Part shown: one piece after another, positions 1 to 6,204 of the stretch
Position numbering within the stretch: the first letter of the stretch is position 1
Layout of the letters: each line of letters opens with the position of its first letter
Assembly: GCA_903906615.1 (NCBI GenBank)
Contig: CAIVKT010000321.1
Span: 1-8,555, forward strand
Length of the DNA: 8,555 nt
Source: an uncultured Bacteroidota bacterium
Lineage (GTDB): Bacteria; Bacteroidota; Bacteroidia; Chitinophagales; Chitinophagaceae
Direction of reading: 5' to 3'
Notes under the pieces: model-generated
Database searches by the model: none
What the model was told of the DNA's origin: nothing
What the model saw: the letters and a program-made list of their open reading frames with translations, nothing else
Made by a program: the position numbers and the translations under genes

Positions 1-60
1 AATGTTGTAAAAGTAAATTTACCGCAGATATAGCCCGCAAACCCCGCTTATTGGGTGAGC

Positions 61-1056
61 CTAGTAGTAATTAATGCCTATCAGCTTCCTGGCCCCGGCA
101 ATGACAGCCGATGCGCTGGCACGGGCTTTTTCGGCGCCCTCCTTCAGTATCTTGCGCAGGGCGGCCTCGTCTTTTTGCAGCTCTATAGACCGTTCCCTTA
201 TTGGACGAACAAAATTCACCACATCCTCGGCCAGTTGCTTCTTCATATCGCCATAGCGTATGCTGCCGCCATTATAAGCGTTGATGTAGGGCTGCGCTGT
301 CTCCGGGCTGCCGGTTATACTCAGCAGCGTGAAGAGGTTCTGTATAAAATCAGGCGTAGGCTGTCCTTCTACAGGCCCGGCATCGGTCTTTGCTTTAGCT
401 ATTTTTTTGCGGATGGTATCGTCATCATCACTCAGGTATATGGTGGCGTTCACATTCTCGCTCTTGCTCATTTTACCGGTGCCATCCAGGCTCATGATCT
501 TTACGGTATCGTTATTGAACCTGAACACCTGCGGCTCGGGGAAATACTCGCCATAGCGGGTATTGAAGCGCTGTGCAAAGTTGCGGGCCATCTCCAGGTG
601 TTGCTCCTGGTCCTTGCCCACGGGCACCTTAGCGCCCTTGTGTATCAGTATATCGGCAGCCATCAGCACGGGGTAGGTGAGCAGGCCGGCATTCACATTC
701 TCGGGTTGCAGGCGCACCTTGTCTTTAAACGTAGGCACCTTCTCCAGTTCGCCCTTGTAGGCGATCATATTCAGCATCAGGTATAGCTCGGGTATCTCGG
801 GCACATCGCTCTGGGCATAGAGTGCCACTTTTTCGGGGTCCAGGCCGCTGGCTATGTTCTCGGATAGCACACGGAATACATTTGTCTTCAACTCCTTTGG
901 GTCAGGGTGCGTGGTAAGGGCATGATAATCTGCCACGAAAAAATAGCAGTTATACTCATCCTGCATTTTTACATAGTTCTGTATGGCGCCAAAATAGTTG
1001 CCGAGGTGCAAATGCCCTGTAGAGCGTATACCGCTCACTACGATCTCCTTACTCAT
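61..1056 (-). CDS. trpS: tryptophanyl-tRNA synthetase (class I)
   Basis: Cytoplasmic enzyme that charges tRNA-Trp with tryptophan using ATP. The 331-residue product has the usual bacterial TrpRS length. The class I ATP-binding signature (HIGH type) is seen as HLGN at residues 17-20, directly after a typical 'SGIRSTGHLHLGN' start. The second signature is a perfect KMSKS at 195-199 within GTGKMSKSE. Between them lies the conserved stretch around 128-153 (YPVLMAADIL, then VPVGKDQEQH), which in this family forms part of the tryptophan and ATP pocket. The ATG at 1056 fits the family N-terminus exactly. The gene stands alone: the next gene upstream points the other way, and nothing codes in the remaining 60 bases downstream. 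No truncation or missing catalytic motif is seen, so it should be a functional housekeeping gene. Identification is very secure. Confidence 0.98.
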   Translation of the reverse strand: MSKEIVVSGIRSTGHLHLGNYFGAIQNYVKMQDEYNCYFFVADYHALTTHPDPKELKTNVFRVLSENIASGLDPEKVALYAQSDVPEIPELYLMLNMIAYKGELEKVPTFKDKVRLQPENVNAGLLTYPVLMAADILIHKGAKVPVGKDQEQHLEMARNFAQRFNTRYGEYFPEPQVFRFNNDTVKIMSLDGTGKMSKSENVNATIYLSDDDDTIRKKIAKAKTDAGPVEGQPTPDFIQNLFTLLSITGSPETAQPYINAYNGGSIRYGDMKKQLAEDVVNFVRPIRERSIELQKDEAALRKILKEGAEKARASASAVIAGARKLIGINYY

Positions 1057-1063
1057 AATGCGG

Positions 1064-1071
1064 CAAAGTTA
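1064..1071 (-). promoter_or_regulatory. Bacteroidota -7 element for trpS
   Basis: On the minus strand this reads TAACTTTG, a full match to the Bacteroidota consensus TAnnTTTG. A TTG lies about 22 bases further upstream, roughly where the -33 element is expected. The element ends only 7 bases before the trpS ATG, so transcription would begin at or within a few bases of the start codon. This suggests a leaderless or nearly leaderless trpS message. It is a consensus match only; a promoter further upstream is not excluded. Confidence 0.5.
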
Positions 1072-1084
1072 AATTTTTAATGGT

Positions 1085-1116
1085 TCAATTATGCAATGCC
1101 TCAATTGCTCAATGCC
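1085..1116. repeat. two-copy 16-base tandem repeat
   Basis: Positions 1085-1100 (TCAATTATGCAATGCC) and 1101-1116 (TCAATTGCTCAATGCC) are adjacent direct copies with 13 of 16 bases identical. The stretch lies upstream of trpS and overlaps the expected -33 region of its promoter. Such CAATT/CAATG runs are common in Bacteroidota spacers, so this may be simple slippage rather than an operator. Confidence 0.5.
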
Positions 1117-1163
1117 CCGATACACAGTTACATACAATATTTGTAAAAAGCTTAATAGAAAGG

Positions 1164-1243
1164 GTCATTTCGTAGTGCAGCGAAGAAATCTCCTGAGAAA
1201 TAGCAACAAGCCCAATAGGTGCAAGATGCCTTGCGAAATAGGT
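1164..1243. repeat. possible interspersed intergenic repeat
   Basis: The stretch opens with GTCATTTCG (1164-1172) and closes with the partly complementary CGAAATAGG (1234-1242), so its ends form a degenerate inverted repeat about 60 bases apart. Between them lie AGAAATCTCCTGAGAAAT and GCAAGATGCCTTGCG, the latter with self-complementary ends (GCAAG/CTTGC, loop ATGC). Elements bounded by GTCATTTCG and CGAAATGAC with AGATNTCTCC-like interiors recur in Bacteroidota spacers as I remember them. Copy number in this genome cannot be seen from one window. Six-frame reading shows no convincing protein here. Confidence 0.4.
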
Positions 1244-1296
1244 GAGAGCAACCGACAATTTGCAATTGGCGCTCGCGCAGGGCAAATAAATAACTA

Positions 1297-1414
1297 CTCA
1301 CTATCGCGAGCATAGACCAAACCACAGACAAACCCGTCTCCGCATTCCCGCCTCGGCTTGCAACCGGCGCGCCAATCACCTCGTCTTAATGATCTTCTTC
1401 ACTACACGTTTATC
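1297..1414. repeat. direct repeat copy A (T9SS cargo 3' end plus flank)
   Basis: This stretch aligns in the same orientation with 3451-3575. The strongest block is 1379-1410 against 3539-3570 (CCTCGTCTTAATGATCT and onward), with about one difference in 32 bases. Similarity extends well beyond the stop codon through CGGCTTGCAACC (1354-1365) to CTCACT at 1297. One gap of about five bases lies near 1310. Copy A carries the last codons of a T9SS sorting domain without the rest of the gene. Confidence 0.8.
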
Positions 1415-1468
1415 CGAGTTTGGTTGTGCAATAAGTGACACTCCAAATCCGCGCCTGTGGTAAATATT
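1376..1468 (-). pseudogene. remnant 3' end of a T9SS-secreted cargo gene
   Basis: The minus strand read from 1468 to the TGA at 1376-1378 gives about 30 codons ending in SDKRVVKKIIKTR. This matches the end of the complete T9SS protein at 3535-5829 (GDERVVKQIIKTR). The preceding residues, GFGVSLIAQPN, fit the last beta-strands of a sorting domain and keep the conserved glycine. An in-frame TGA lies at 1469-1471 and another stop about eight codons further upstream, so no intact gene can be joined to this end. There is no plausible start codon. It is read as what is left of a paralogous secreted-protein gene after deletion, or as a copied gene end. The short length is the main uncertainty. Confidence 0.7.
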
Positions 1469-1493
1469 TCAGAAAAGGATTGCTATATTGTAT

Positions 1494-1501
1494 TATTTTA
1501 G
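1494..1501 (+). promoter_or_regulatory. weak -7-like element before the TlpA-like gene
   Basis: TATTTTAG matches the TAnnTTTG consensus at all but one base and lies 19 bases before the ATG at 1521, giving a short, plausible leader. No TTG is well placed for the -33 element. In AT-rich sequence a match of this quality can arise by chance. Confidence 0.25.
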
Positions 1502-1520
1502 GTAACCTACCGCGCATTTG

Positions 1521-2882
1521 ATGAAAATAAAGCAACAAGTAATAATTTTTTTATTGATCAGCACGCTGTATTTTCCGTCTTATGGTTTTCAAATCAATGG
1601 AAATATACCGTCTTGCGCAAATTCAAGCATCACTATCGAAAAATACACAGACTATATTGTTAACAATACGGGTGAGATAACAGAGATAAACGTAGACAGT
1701 AGCGGTAACTTTGCTTTTTCATATGATATAGGTGGCGTTAGCAAGTATAAAATACGAACAAAAGATCTTTCCGCTTCATTTTTTTGTGCAAATTCGGATA
1801 CTGTTTTTATTAATGAAGTAAATGGAAAATTACGAGTATCAGGCACAGTCAACAGCTTTAATTCTCGTTTAAAGAAAATCAATAAAGATCTAACAGACTG
1901 GAGGAAGTTGTTTATAAATGACAGTGGATACTTTATGGCCATTAATGAACCAGATAAAGTGCTCCAAATACTAGATAGTTTAGAACGAATACATGAAGTG
2001 AAGGATACTTTTATAAATCAAACGTTATCATACTACTTTGCAAATGCTGCATTGCTATTTATCACTACAAGTTATCCCAAGATCGATAAGCCATCAGCAA
2101 TAAAAGCTTTTGATTCAATTGAGGCAAACTATTTTATAGGTAAACCCATCAAAATTAGAGACCCATTTTATTTAGAACTACTAAACGCGATAGTATTGGC
2201 GCGGATCAACAATTCAAATTTTTCTCCAGTTAATTCTGAAAGGTTTACTTCCAAAATTTCGACATTTCATTACACGCACAACGAAACATTAAATGAACTC
2301 TGTGGAGTATTTGTTATTAAGGAATACTATAACAATAAATGGTATCTGGATGAATGGAAGAGTATAGCTGATTTCAATTCAGTTGTAGAACAAATTGGCA
2401 TAAATGATTCAATTGAAGACGTTAAAGATTATATCTCGCAACTAATAAGAACAAATAATAAAACAGGCATAGGGTCGCAATTTCCCTTACTCAAAATAGT
2501 AGATGTGAATGGTGTAGATTTTGATTTTACGACAATTCATACGAAATACATTTTGGTTAATTTTTGGGCAACATGGTGTACTGCATGTAAGGAAGAAATG
2601 AAGGAATTTCCCGCTTTGTGTGACAAGTATCGAAACGATCTAACAGTTGTAAGCATTTGCGTAGATAATAAACAAACTTCTATGCTATCTTACCTAGTGA
2701 AACAAGGGTATAAAGGGAAATGGACAAATCTATATAACGGAGATCATGGAAATTATTTGGACCAATTGCATATTGCAACTTATCCATCATCTTTCATTTT
2801 AGACGAAAATAGGTCTATTCTTGCCACACCACGCACACAGGATCTGCTCAAAGAGTTAGCTGTTATTGTAACCGGGAAATAA
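1521..2882 (+). CDS. exported TlpA-like thioredoxin-fold protein
   Basis: Probable periplasmic or envelope thiol-disulfide protein of the TlpA/AhpC-TSA-like group (453 residues). The start is taken as the ATG at 1521; a TTG one codon upstream is less likely. Residues 1-22 form a signal peptide: basic MKIKQQ, a hydrophobic VIIFLLISTLYF core, then a cleavage region near SYG. Residues about 23-110 resemble the small beta-sheet domain often found ahead of TlpA domains in Bacteroidota. About 110-310 is helical with no motif I recognise. The thioredoxin-like domain starts near 320 with FWATWCTACKE, giving the redox pair C353 and C356, and the cis-proline loop is at P422 (ATYPSSF). The active site looks complete. 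The gene is strikingly AT-rich: hand counts of 1681-1740 and 2521-2580 give about 38% and 30% G+C against 60% for 4801-4860. This suggests acquisition. The redox partner is unknown. Confidence 0.88.
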   Translation: MKIKQQVIIFLLISTLYFPSYGFQINGNIPSCANSSITIEKYTDYIVNNTGEITEINVDSSGNFAFSYDIGGVSKYKIRTKDLSASFFCANSDTVFINEVNGKLRVSGTVNSFNSRLKKINKDLTDWRKLFINDSGYFMAINEPDKVLQILDSLERIHEVKDTFINQTLSYYFANAALLFITTSYPKIDKPSAIKAFDSIEANYFIGKPIKIRDPFYLELLNAIVLARINNSNFSPVNSERFTSKISTFHYTHNETLNELCGVFVIKEYYNNKWYLDEWKSIADFNSVVEQIGINDSIEDVKDYISQLIRTNNKTGIGSQFPLLKIVDVNGVDFDFTTIHTKYILVNFWATWCTACKEEMKEFPALCDKYRNDLTVVSICVDNKQTSMLSYLVKQGYKGKWTNLYNGDHGNYLDQLHIATYPSSFILDENRSILATPRTQDLLKELAVIVTGK

Positions 2883-2948
2883 TTTTTTTGTTTTCCGTGT
2901 TGATTTCCTCTGTTGCGACTATTGATCAGCCATTGGCCAATAATTTAC

Positions 2949-3247
2949 TTACCAGTATATATTTTTTGAAGGCATAAACTCACAGACCATAACTATTCTT
3001 CTGTTTCTATGAACACAATTGTGTACTTCTTTTTGTAGGATATGCATTTATAGCCCAGCAATGCTCTTTCGGGTTCACGGCAAATAGCGTGGGTGCGCCG
3101 TGAATCTGCTAACTTTATAAGATAATCATACACCTCGTCAGCAAAATGCTCTGCCGTAACGATCAGGCCTTTAGATTCAATATACCAAGCCACTTCAGCA
3201 ATGCTGTCTGCCGCAGTTTCTTTAACAGCTATTGCTCGCCGGCCCAT
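2949..3247 (-). pseudogene. RelE/ParE-type toxin, apparently frameshifted at its C-terminus
   Basis: Toxin half of a type II toxin-antitoxin pair. RelE-fold members act as ribosome-dependent mRNA nucleases and ParE members poison gyrase; which applies here is not clear. The ATG at 3247 opens 84 codons that end at a TAG (2993-2995). The family pattern is visible: an early helix (SIAEVAWYIESKG), AEHFADEVYDYLIKLAD in the middle, then CREPERALLGYKCISYKKKYTIVFIE. The open frame stops where these toxins normally continue. One frame over, the bases just beyond read IVMVCEFMPSKNIYW then TAA at 2949-2951, which looks like the normal family tail. One base lost near 2996-3004 would explain this, and restoring it gives about 99 residues, the usual length. 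The start overlaps the antitoxin end by 19 bases, implying coupled expression. The toxin is probably weakened or dead, though a sequencing error would look the same. Confidence 0.72.
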
Positions 3248-3399
3248 TTTTTAATCATTTTTTTGCTGTGCGCCCTGGCTTCTTCAATAGATAATGTCTT
3301 TTCCGGCCTTGTTTTCAGAGCAGCTTTTTTTTGCAATGCCTCATAGCTTTTTACAGGGAGTACTACATATGATTTGTGGTCAATAACAAGCACATTCAT
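3229..3399 (-). CDS. small antitoxin of a RelE/ParE-type module
   Basis: Predicted antitoxin that binds the neighbouring toxin and probably represses the operon. From the ATG at 3399 it has 56 residues: MNVLVIDHKSYVVLPVKSYE at the N-terminus, a short beta/helix portion resembling Phd-like DNA-binding antitoxins, followed by a highly charged helical tail (KKAALKTRPEKT, then SIEEARAHSKKMIKKW) suited to wrapping around a toxin. An ATG at 3426 in the same frame would add nine residues (MRIFVKKRA). That start is less likely because a promoter-like element falls within the added segment, and AAAAAAAAGAG lies just before the 3399 start. The stop overlaps the toxin ATG by 19 bases, the usual antitoxin-first arrangement. 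The class is inferred mainly from position and tail composition. The gene looks intact even though its partner does not. Confidence 0.75.
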   Translation of the reverse strand: MNVLVIDHKSYVVLPVKSYEALQKKAALKTRPEKTLSIEEARAHSKKMIKKWAGEQ

Positions 3400-3413
3400 A
3401 GCTCTTTTTTTTA

Positions 3414-3421
3414 CGAATATA
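3414..3421 (-). promoter_or_regulatory. possible promoter of the toxin-antitoxin operon
   Basis: The minus strand reads TATATTCG, seven of eight positions of TAnnTTTG, 14 bases before the antitoxin ATG at 3399. Its position supports the shorter antitoxin start. No clear -33 element or operator palindrome is visible. Confidence 0.3.
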
Positions 3422-3450
3422 CGCATATTTTCGAACGTGGTAAATGATAT

Positions 3451-3575
3451 CTCACTGGCGCGAGTTGCGCATAGCCATGAGCGCAGTCAAACTCGTGTCT
3501 GCACAATCCGCCCGGCTTGCAACCTGCGGACCACTCACCTCGTCTTAATGATCTGCTTCACTACACGTTCATCCC
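3451..3575. repeat. direct repeat copy B (3' end of the T9SS gene plus flank)
   Basis: Second copy of the repeat at 1297-1414. It covers the last codons and stop of the intact T9SS-secreted protein gene and about 84 bases beyond it, ending shortly before the toxin-antitoxin promoter region. Conservation outside the coding part (CTCACT, GCGAG, CATAG, CGGCTTGCAACC, CTCACCT) indicates a copied DNA segment and not only selection on the protein end. Confidence 0.8.
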
Positions 3576-5829
3576 CCTCGCTGATGTCCATAAAAAACAG
3601 CCCGCAGGGTAGGTCCCTGATGTCTATTGAAGCTGACAATGCAGCGTTGCCCTTTGTATAGCGGTAGTTGCCGCAAGCCCTGCCATCTGCGGCGTACAGC
3701 GATACACTGAGCTCACCGGTACTGTTGTCATTGATACATAGCGTTACAGTTTGCGATGCGGGATTAGGGAATACAACTATGCTCTGCTGCCATGCTGTGG
3801 CGCTGGCGGCAACGCCGGTGCTGGCGCCCGCACCGGGTATTAAAAATAAGGGTGTTTCACCTACAATCAGCGATACATAGCCTGATGTCGCAGTGAGGGT
3901 GGTCCTGTCCGTCACATCGCGTCCCGGTGCTGGCGTGTATAGCTGCGCGCTGGTAGCCGTGCCTATAGAAAAAGTACAGGGCATGGTAGTTCCATTCTCG
4001 GTAGGCTTTACCAGCACATAGGCCGATTGTCCGGCCAGCTCGTAGCGGTCCACTATCGGGTTGGTCAGTATGGTTTCCTTATACACATAATTGCCGATCA
4101 GGTTATTGGCCTGGTATATATAGTCTGCCGCTGGCTTGCGCGATCTGTCGGGGTTGATCAGCCCGCACGAGCTGTAGTCGCCGGGGTTGGTGGTATCATC
4201 ATCATACAGCTCGTAAAAGAAAGTGCGCTCTATGCCGCACCGGGCATCCAGCAGCGATGTGCGCAGCAGCCAGTCGGCCTGTGTCTGCAATGCCGTTTTG
4301 CTGCCTATGGGTATGGCCCTTATGTCGCTGCCGGGGTTTATGTCATACCCTGCTTCTGTTACCCATACAGGCATGTTGTTGGCGTACAGGTGCGCAGCGG
4401 TCACAAAGTTTTTAGCGATCACATCAGTCCCTGCTACCTCTGGCGCGGCCCCGCGCAGGCCGCCACTGCCTGCATACGCGGCATTGCTGCTGTAGATGTG
4501 GTAGTTGATCACATCCCAGCACAGGTTCGGGCTGCCATCAGCATGGTATCCCCTGTATTGTTTGCACCAGTCTATCATACCCCTGAAGTAGTCGGTGGTA
4601 GTGCCGGCGGTACCGCCCATCACCACGGTCATGGTGGGGTCGGCATTTTTCACGCCTACGCCCGGCCCCATAGTATTCATATTACCATCATAGAAGGCCG
4701 AAAGGTTGGCTGCATACTCGCGCCCTGTCTGGTAAGCCTCGCGGCCCTTCCACCATTTATCGCGCTCGTTGTCGCACTCTATGTATTTGATCACGCCCAG
4801 GCCTACTTGTACAGTATTGGCAGGGTCGCCGGTCCATCTCGTGGTGGTGTCCACGCTCAGCAGCGATGTGCTTACCAGCCTGTTATTCCCATACCGCGCC
4901 GCAAACTGGAAGGCCATCAGTGCCTGCCTGGTATACGACGCAGGGTCGGTAAAATCTGCGCCATAGTTCACCGGCACATTCTCCGCATCCTGGTCGGCTA
5001 AGGGGTAGGTGGCTACCATGTAGTCGGGTTGTGTTTTAATATCGGCCAGCACTTCTATGCCTTCCGCCTTGCAGCGCTGGTACAGCGAGTCGTAGTTCCA
5101 ACTGCCGTTGTGCGATGGGTTGAAGGTATAGCCGCCCGCCGTAGGCTCTACCTGGCTCCAGTCCAGATAATGCCGGAAGCCCGCAAAGCTTTTGGCAGCC
5201 GTCAGTCGTGCGGGGTCTATTACTGCCGGGTTGGTGGGGTCTTCAAAGTCCCACTCAAAGCCGTTAACGCCCAGCTCTTGTTTCAGCGCTATGTTTTTTG
5301 CCGGTGCGGCAGCCACTGCGGCAGGCGCTATGTACGGGCCATACAGCTCCATCTCGTTCGGGTATATACCGCTGCAATTGATCACTAAGTAGCGCACATT
5401 ATTGGCAGCCACAGCCAGGCTGAAGTTATACATGTCCGAAGGGTCGGGGCCTACCCATTCATTGTATTCAATGCCTATGAACGTGCCTATGAGTATGCGG
5501 TTCCATGCCGAGTCTATATAGTAAAGCGTGAAGGGGTCGGCCACATTGCTGCCGTCGCCATCATAAAATTTAATGCTGTCAATGCTCATTTGCTCACCGG
5601 GCAGTATGGGGTAGTAAGCATCAAAGTTATCTAATATGGTGCCGGTGCCGGTTGTTACAGCTACGCTCAGCACACTGTCAAAAAGCCCCTGCAGGCCATT
5701 GCTTACATTGTTCAGTTGATACCATCTGTTCGCGTCTATGGGTATCTTGCCATAGGCCGTTTGCGCGCTAACCGCACCTGTAGCACATACCCACGCGAAA
5801 ACTATAAGTACCAATATCTTTTTCAACAC
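3535..5829 (-). CDS. T9SS-secreted clan GH-A-like glycoside hydrolase
   Basis: Predicted surface or extracellular glycosidase of 764 residues. Residues 1-22 are a Sec signal peptide (MLKKILVLIVFAWV, cleavage near VSA-Q). About 24-165 is a beta-rich segment resembling a discoidin-like carbohydrate-binding domain (RYLVINCSGIYPNEMELYG). About 180-580 looks like a TIM-barrel hydrolase: IECDNERDKWW puts a candidate acid/base at E355 following N354, and PVWVTEAGYD a candidate nucleophile at E492, the spacing and context of GH39/GH5-like retaining enzymes. About 585-670 is beta-rich, as in barrels with an appended sandwich. About 685-764 is a T9SS type A sorting domain, opening VFPNPASQTV and ending ERVVKQIIKTR. 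The start is GTG: no ATG occurs between it and the in-frame TAA 12 codons upstream, and only a start here gives the signal peptide. The gene stands alone, with no transporter or polysaccharide-utilisation genes beside it. The substrate cannot be inferred. Confidence 0.88.
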   Translation of the reverse strand: MLKKILVLIVFAWVCATGAVSAQTAYGKIPIDANRWYQLNNVSNGLQGLFDSVLSVAVTTGTGTILDNFDAYYPILPGEQMSIDSIKFYDGDGSNVADPFTLYYIDSAWNRILIGTFIGIEYNEWVGPDPSDMYNFSLAVAANNVRYLVINCSGIYPNEMELYGPYIAPAAVAAAPAKNIALKQELGVNGFEWDFEDPTNPAVIDPARLTAAKSFAGFRHYLDWSQVEPTAGGYTFNPSHNGSWNYDSLYQRCKAEGIEVLADIKTQPDYMVATYPLADQDAENVPVNYGADFTDPASYTRQALMAFQFAARYGNNRLVSTSLLSVDTTTRWTGDPANTVQVGLGVIKYIECDNERDKWWKGREAYQTGREYAANLSAFYDGNMNTMGPGVGVKNADPTMTVVMGGTAGTTTDYFRGMIDWCKQYRGYHADGSPNLCWDVINYHIYSSNAAYAGSGGLRGAAPEVAGTDVIAKNFVTAAHLYANNMPVWVTEAGYDINPGSDIRAIPIGSKTALQTQADWLLRTSLLDARCGIERTFFYELYDDDTTNPGDYSSCGLINPDRSRKPAADYIYQANNLIGNYVYKETILTNPIVDRYELAGQSAYVLVKPTENGTTMPCTFSIGTATSAQLYTPAPGRDVTDRTTLTATSGYVSLIVGETPLFLIPGAGASTGVAASATAWQQSIVVFPNPASQTVTLCINDNSTGELSVSLYAADGRACGNYRYTKGNAALSASIDIRDLPCGLFFMDISEGDERVVKQIIKTR

Positions 5830-5865
5830 CTTAAATATTCTAAGTAAATTTATGTATTCTACTTA

Positions 5866-5873
5866 CAAAAGTA
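5866..5873 (-). promoter_or_regulatory. Bacteroidota -7 element for the T9SS glycosidase gene
   Basis: The minus strand reads TACTTTTG, a full match to TAnnTTTG, 36 bases before the GTG start. This gives a leader of roughly 30 bases. A convincing -33 TTG is not seen; CTGTTTAAAAG lies in about the right place. Confidence 0.5.
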
Positions 5874-6115
5874 GGTAATCTATCTTTTAAACAGCATCTT
5901 GGCGCATAAAAAGTCGTCAACCTGCTATTTGCTGAAGCAATTGTCGCTCGTGCAGCCCAAAAACAAACTATCAATAATCCCAACCACCCCATAGATTATT
6001 CGTCTTGGAGCGTATCACTTTATTAAAGACCTTTGTGCCATAAAAGAGGGTTTATCTAAGCCTCTGTGTAAATAAATTTCAGGACTAAGATCAACTCCAA
6101 ACTGAAAAAAACTGC

Positions 6116-6162
6116 GCACAAAGTGTGCAAAAGTGTGCAAGAATCTAGCAAAAAGTGAGCAA
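6116..6162. repeat. iterated AAGTGTGCAA motifs with a small inverted repeat
   Basis: AAGTGTGCAA occurs twice back to back (6121-6130, 6131-6140), and the related AAGTGAGCAA follows at 6153-6162, 22 bases after the second copy begins, or two helical turns. The first copy overlaps an inverted repeat, GCACA-AAG-TGTGC (6116-6128). The pattern suits a cluster of sites for a DNA-binding protein, but it lies about 330 bases from darB and 290 from the glycosidase start, so its target is uncertain. Confidence 0.5.
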
Positions 6163-6204
6163 CAATTTTTGCCATTTTTAATCTATCTTATTGATTATCA
6201 ACAA

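Noticed and set aside
55..786. Long plus-strand open frame of 243 codons
   Set aside because: It lies wholly antisense to trpS, which has all class I synthetase motifs in the other strand; the frame has no recognisable family.
1152..1379. Minus-strand 75-codon frame in the spacer left of the TlpA-like gene
   Set aside because: It runs through both the repeat-like element and the 3' flank of the cargo remnant in a different frame, with no protein-like pattern.
2860..2892. Possible terminator after the TlpA-like gene: TTATT and AATAA followed by a run of T
   Set aside because: The stem would be five A-T pairs with a ten-base loop, too weak to support an intrinsic terminator.
2993..2995. In-frame stop in the toxin as a simple nonsense mutation
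   Set aside because: Reading on in the same frame gives no family-like tail; the matching tail is in the neighbouring frame, so a one-base shift explains it better.
3400..3426. Longer antitoxin start at 3426
   Set aside because: It would place a promoter-like TATATTCG inside the coding part and adds nine residues (MRIFVKKRA) ahead of the typical MNVLVID start.
4027..5001. Plus-strand open frame of 324 codons
   Set aside because: It is antisense to the T9SS glycosidase gene, whose signal peptide, catalytic motifs and sorting domain are clear; the frame is a by-product of high G+C coding sequence.
5970..6051. Second T9SS sorting-domain remnant on the minus strand (KVFNKVIRSKTN)
   Set aside because: The NKVIRSKT stretch only loosely recalls a sorting-domain end and the frame continues past it with unrelated residues; not enough to call.
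6116..6162. Iterons of a replication origin or CRISPR-like array
   Set aside because: Only three short units with uneven spacing, no spacers of constant length, and no rep or cas gene nearby.
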